Origin: an uncultured Opitutia bacterium
GTDB lineage: Bacteria > Verrucomicrobiota > Verrucomicrobiia > Opitutales > JABJCN01
Length of the DNA: 7,050 nt
Reading direction: 5' to 3'
Assembly: GCA_913046175.1 (NCBI GenBank)
Contig: CAJWSN010000068.1
Location: 1-7,050 of the forward strand
Under the pieces are notes generated by a model, which ran no database searches, had not been told where the DNA came from, and saw only the letters and a program-made list of their open reading frames with translations. Of this stretch, positions 5,940 through 7,050 are shown one piece after another (position 1 is the first letter of the stretch; the number at the start of each line of letters is the position of its first letter). Made by a program: the position numbers and the translations under genes.

Positions 5940-5984
5940 TCTTTATTATAGCATAAGGGCAAAAATTACTTTTGAAGAAAAGTG
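5940..5984. promoter_or_regulatory. Divergent tRNA/lipoprotein promoter with overlapping -10 elements
   Basis: Only 45 bp separate the tRNA 5' end from the lipoprotein ATG. On the minus strand a perfect TATAAT lies at 5950-5945, placing the tRNA transcription start within about a base of the mature 5' end. An alternative -10, TATGCT (5955-5950), would leave a ~4-base leader. The minus-strand -35 is poor (TTCAAA at 5976-5971, 20 bp away). On the plus strand TATTAT (5944-5949) overlaps the same bases, and its -35 would fall inside the tRNA gene. GAAGAAAAG (5974-5982) is the likely ribosome-binding site for the lipoprotein. Confidence 0.5.
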
Positions 5985-6299
5985 ATGTCTGCGTCAAAGG
6001 CAAATCATGATTGGAGATTGTTGGCCACCTGCTTAATCGTGGGGCTACTTGCCGGTTGTGGTGATCCGGTTAAAAATATGCCTGTTGAGGCAAAGGAGGT
6101 GGAGTTTCAACGACTGGTCTATAAAGGGGACGGTCTGTGGCACGAACCAGAATCAGCCAAGCCATTCACGGGTGTCGCGATTAAATATCATCCAAATGGG
6201 ATGAAAGCATGGGCCACGACCCTGGATGAGGGAAAACCCATTGGGCGGGTGAAGGAATGGGACGAGGAAGGAAAGCCAATCTGGCCGGGCAGCCATTAA
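5985..6299 (+). CDS. Small lipoprotein with MORN/YwqK-type repeats
   Basis: The 104-residue product starts at ATG 5985; a GTG sits one codon earlier but is less well placed after GAAGAAAAG. A short N-terminal stretch with Arg11 is followed by a hydrophobic segment and the lipobox LLAGC (21-25). Cys25 would therefore be lipidated and the mature protein anchored to a membrane, periplasmic or surface facing. Residues ~45-100 resemble the toxin-antitoxin YwqK/MORN-variant repeats: GLWHEPESAKPFTGVAIKYH, then PNGMKAWATTLDEGKPIGRV and KEWDEEGKPIW. These hold the typical 'F.G....Y.NG......... GK..G....W...G' spacing. Such proteins are common in Bacteroidota and Verrucomicrobiota; their function is mostly unknown, and the toxin-antitoxin label is only a family name. 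It stands alone, divergent from the tRNA and convergent with flagellin. Confidence 0.8.
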   Translation: MSASKANHDWRLLATCLIVGLLAGCGDPVKNMPVEAKEVEFQRLVYKGDGLWHEPESAKPFTGVAIKYHPNGMKAWATTLDEGKPIGRVKEWDEEGKPIWPGSH

Positions 6300-6373
6300 G
6301 TGGTCTATTCGCCCATTGTAATGTCAGCCATGAGGCTTGACCGGCCAATTCGCCCCAAGAACCAGGGATCCGA

Positions 6374-7050
6374 TCACCTGAGCAGTGCGCCAACCATGGT
6401 TCCAGTCGTCAGGGCCTGGGAAAAAATGGAAAACCCGGCCTCACTCCGGATATTGGAAAGGGCAAAGTCCGTAGTGGCTCGCGCCCAGTCCAGATCCATG
6501 ATGACACTGTAGGCTGAGGAGTAATTGCTATAACTGGCTTTCATCAGGTCAAAGGAGGCTTCGATCCTGGATTGTCCGGCCCCATTGACCGACTTCATGT
6601 TTGATATGTTCTGCGTTGCGGCTTCGATGTCATCCATACTCACATCGGAAAGATTGGCTTGGGCCGTAACATCTGACAAAGCATCAGACAGATTCCCCTG
6701 GGTGACGTTGAAGCTTATTGAGCCGCTTTCATTGCCCATAACGGCAAGGCTGCCTCCCGGGTCACTGAAAAGATGAACCCCGTTGAAAGTTTCAGTGCCC
6801 AAATCAGAAAGTTGATCACTAAGTTCGGCATATTCGGTCTGGTAAGCACCTGTGGCATCCCCAAAGACACCCTCCGACATGGACTTTAGTTGACCCATGC
6901 GATCAAGGATTTCTGCAGCCGTATCCATGACCCCCGACTGGGTCTGCAGAAAAGAATTTGTGCTTGCCAGGTTGTTGGAAACGATCGAAGAGCGACCTAT
7001 GGCTGCATCCAGACGACTCGCCACCGCCAAGCCAGCAGCATCAATCCAAG
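6374..7050 (-). CDS. Flagellin (5' end outside window)
   Basis: The gene runs off the right edge; 224 residues are visible, open to the last base. The first visible codons give DAAGLAVASRLDAA, the conserved N-terminal D1 entry of flagellins, so the TTG at 7030 is not the real start. Further D1 signatures are LQTQSGVMDTAAEILDRM, then YAELSDQLSDLGTETFNGVHLF. The C-terminal half has NISNMKSVNGAGQSRIEA and the D0/D1 tail IMDLDWARATTDFALSNI, close to the usual 'DvDiA.Et..f...qil.qag'. Only ~55 residues lie between the two conserved halves, so the D2/D3 surface domains are essentially missing; the full protein would be ~270 residues. The product is exported by the flagellar type III apparatus and polymerises as filament. 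Odd points are Trp in DLDWA and a terminal ALLR rather than a SLL/LLG-like end. A FlgL hook-filament protein is less likely because FNG and the tail fit flagellin. No terminator with a T run follows the stop. Confidence 0.88.
   Translation of the reverse strand, partial: WIDAAGLAVASRLDAAIGRSSIVSNNLASTNSFLQTQSGVMDTAAEILDRMGQLKSMSEGVFGDATGAYQTEYAELSDQLSDLGTETFNGVHLFSDPGGSLAVMGNESGSISFNVTQGNLSDALSDVTAQANLSDVSMDDIEAATQNISNMKSVNGAGQSRIEASFDLMKASYSNYSSAYSVIMDLDWARATTDFALSNIRSEAGFSIFSQALTTGTMVGALLR

Noticed and set aside
6323..6341. Hairpin GTCAGCC/GGCTTGAC as flagellin terminator
   Set aside because: The stem has a bulge and no T run follows on the minus strand.

Overview
The window is ordinary bacterial chromosomal DNA with closely packed genes and moderate GC content. 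The exception is the first ~250 bases, which are extremely AT-rich and repetitive. A DUF6807 protein, a CtBP-like 2-hydroxyacid dehydrogenase, a MORN/YwqK-type lipoprotein, a flagellin and a PilT-like sequence together suggest a motile member of the Verrucomicrobiota (Opitutae/Puniceicoccales-like) or a relative in the PVC group. This placement is inferred from gene content and protein style; there is no rRNA or other marker to confirm it.

Layout, left to right. Bases 1-154 hold a tandem array of ~19-24 bp AT-rich repeats that may continue past the left edge. Bases 155-264 are AT-rich non-coding DNA with short direct and inverted repeats. On the minus strand (265-723) lies a PilT/PilU N-terminal domain with no ATPase domain, most likely a truncated gene that ends next to the array. 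Next on the minus strand are upp (uracil phosphoribosyltransferase) and, 9 bp upstream of it, a nucleoside 2-deoxyribosyltransferase; the two look like one operon. Ribokinase is divergent from them across a 99-bp region. Together the three form a plausible nucleoside/pentose salvage block.

Ribokinase converges tail-to-tail, with a 14-bp overlap, on a CtBP-type D-2-hydroxyacid dehydrogenase. That gene is probably co-transcribed with an upstream small zincin-type metallopeptidase. A divergent region with a nested inverted repeat then leads to a DUF6807 protein on the plus strand, which apparently starts at TTG.

The right part has a possible small Pro/Lys-rich protein and a tRNA-Ile2(CAU) gene, both on the minus strand. 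A small MORN-type lipoprotein is divergent from the tRNA, and a short flagellin on the minus strand is cut by the right edge.

I see no clear new defence system, mobile element or CRISPR array. The parts most worth a second look are the AT-rich array beside the decapitated pilT, the nested palindrome before the DUF6807 gene, the compact divergent tRNA/lipoprotein promoter region, and the salvage gene block.
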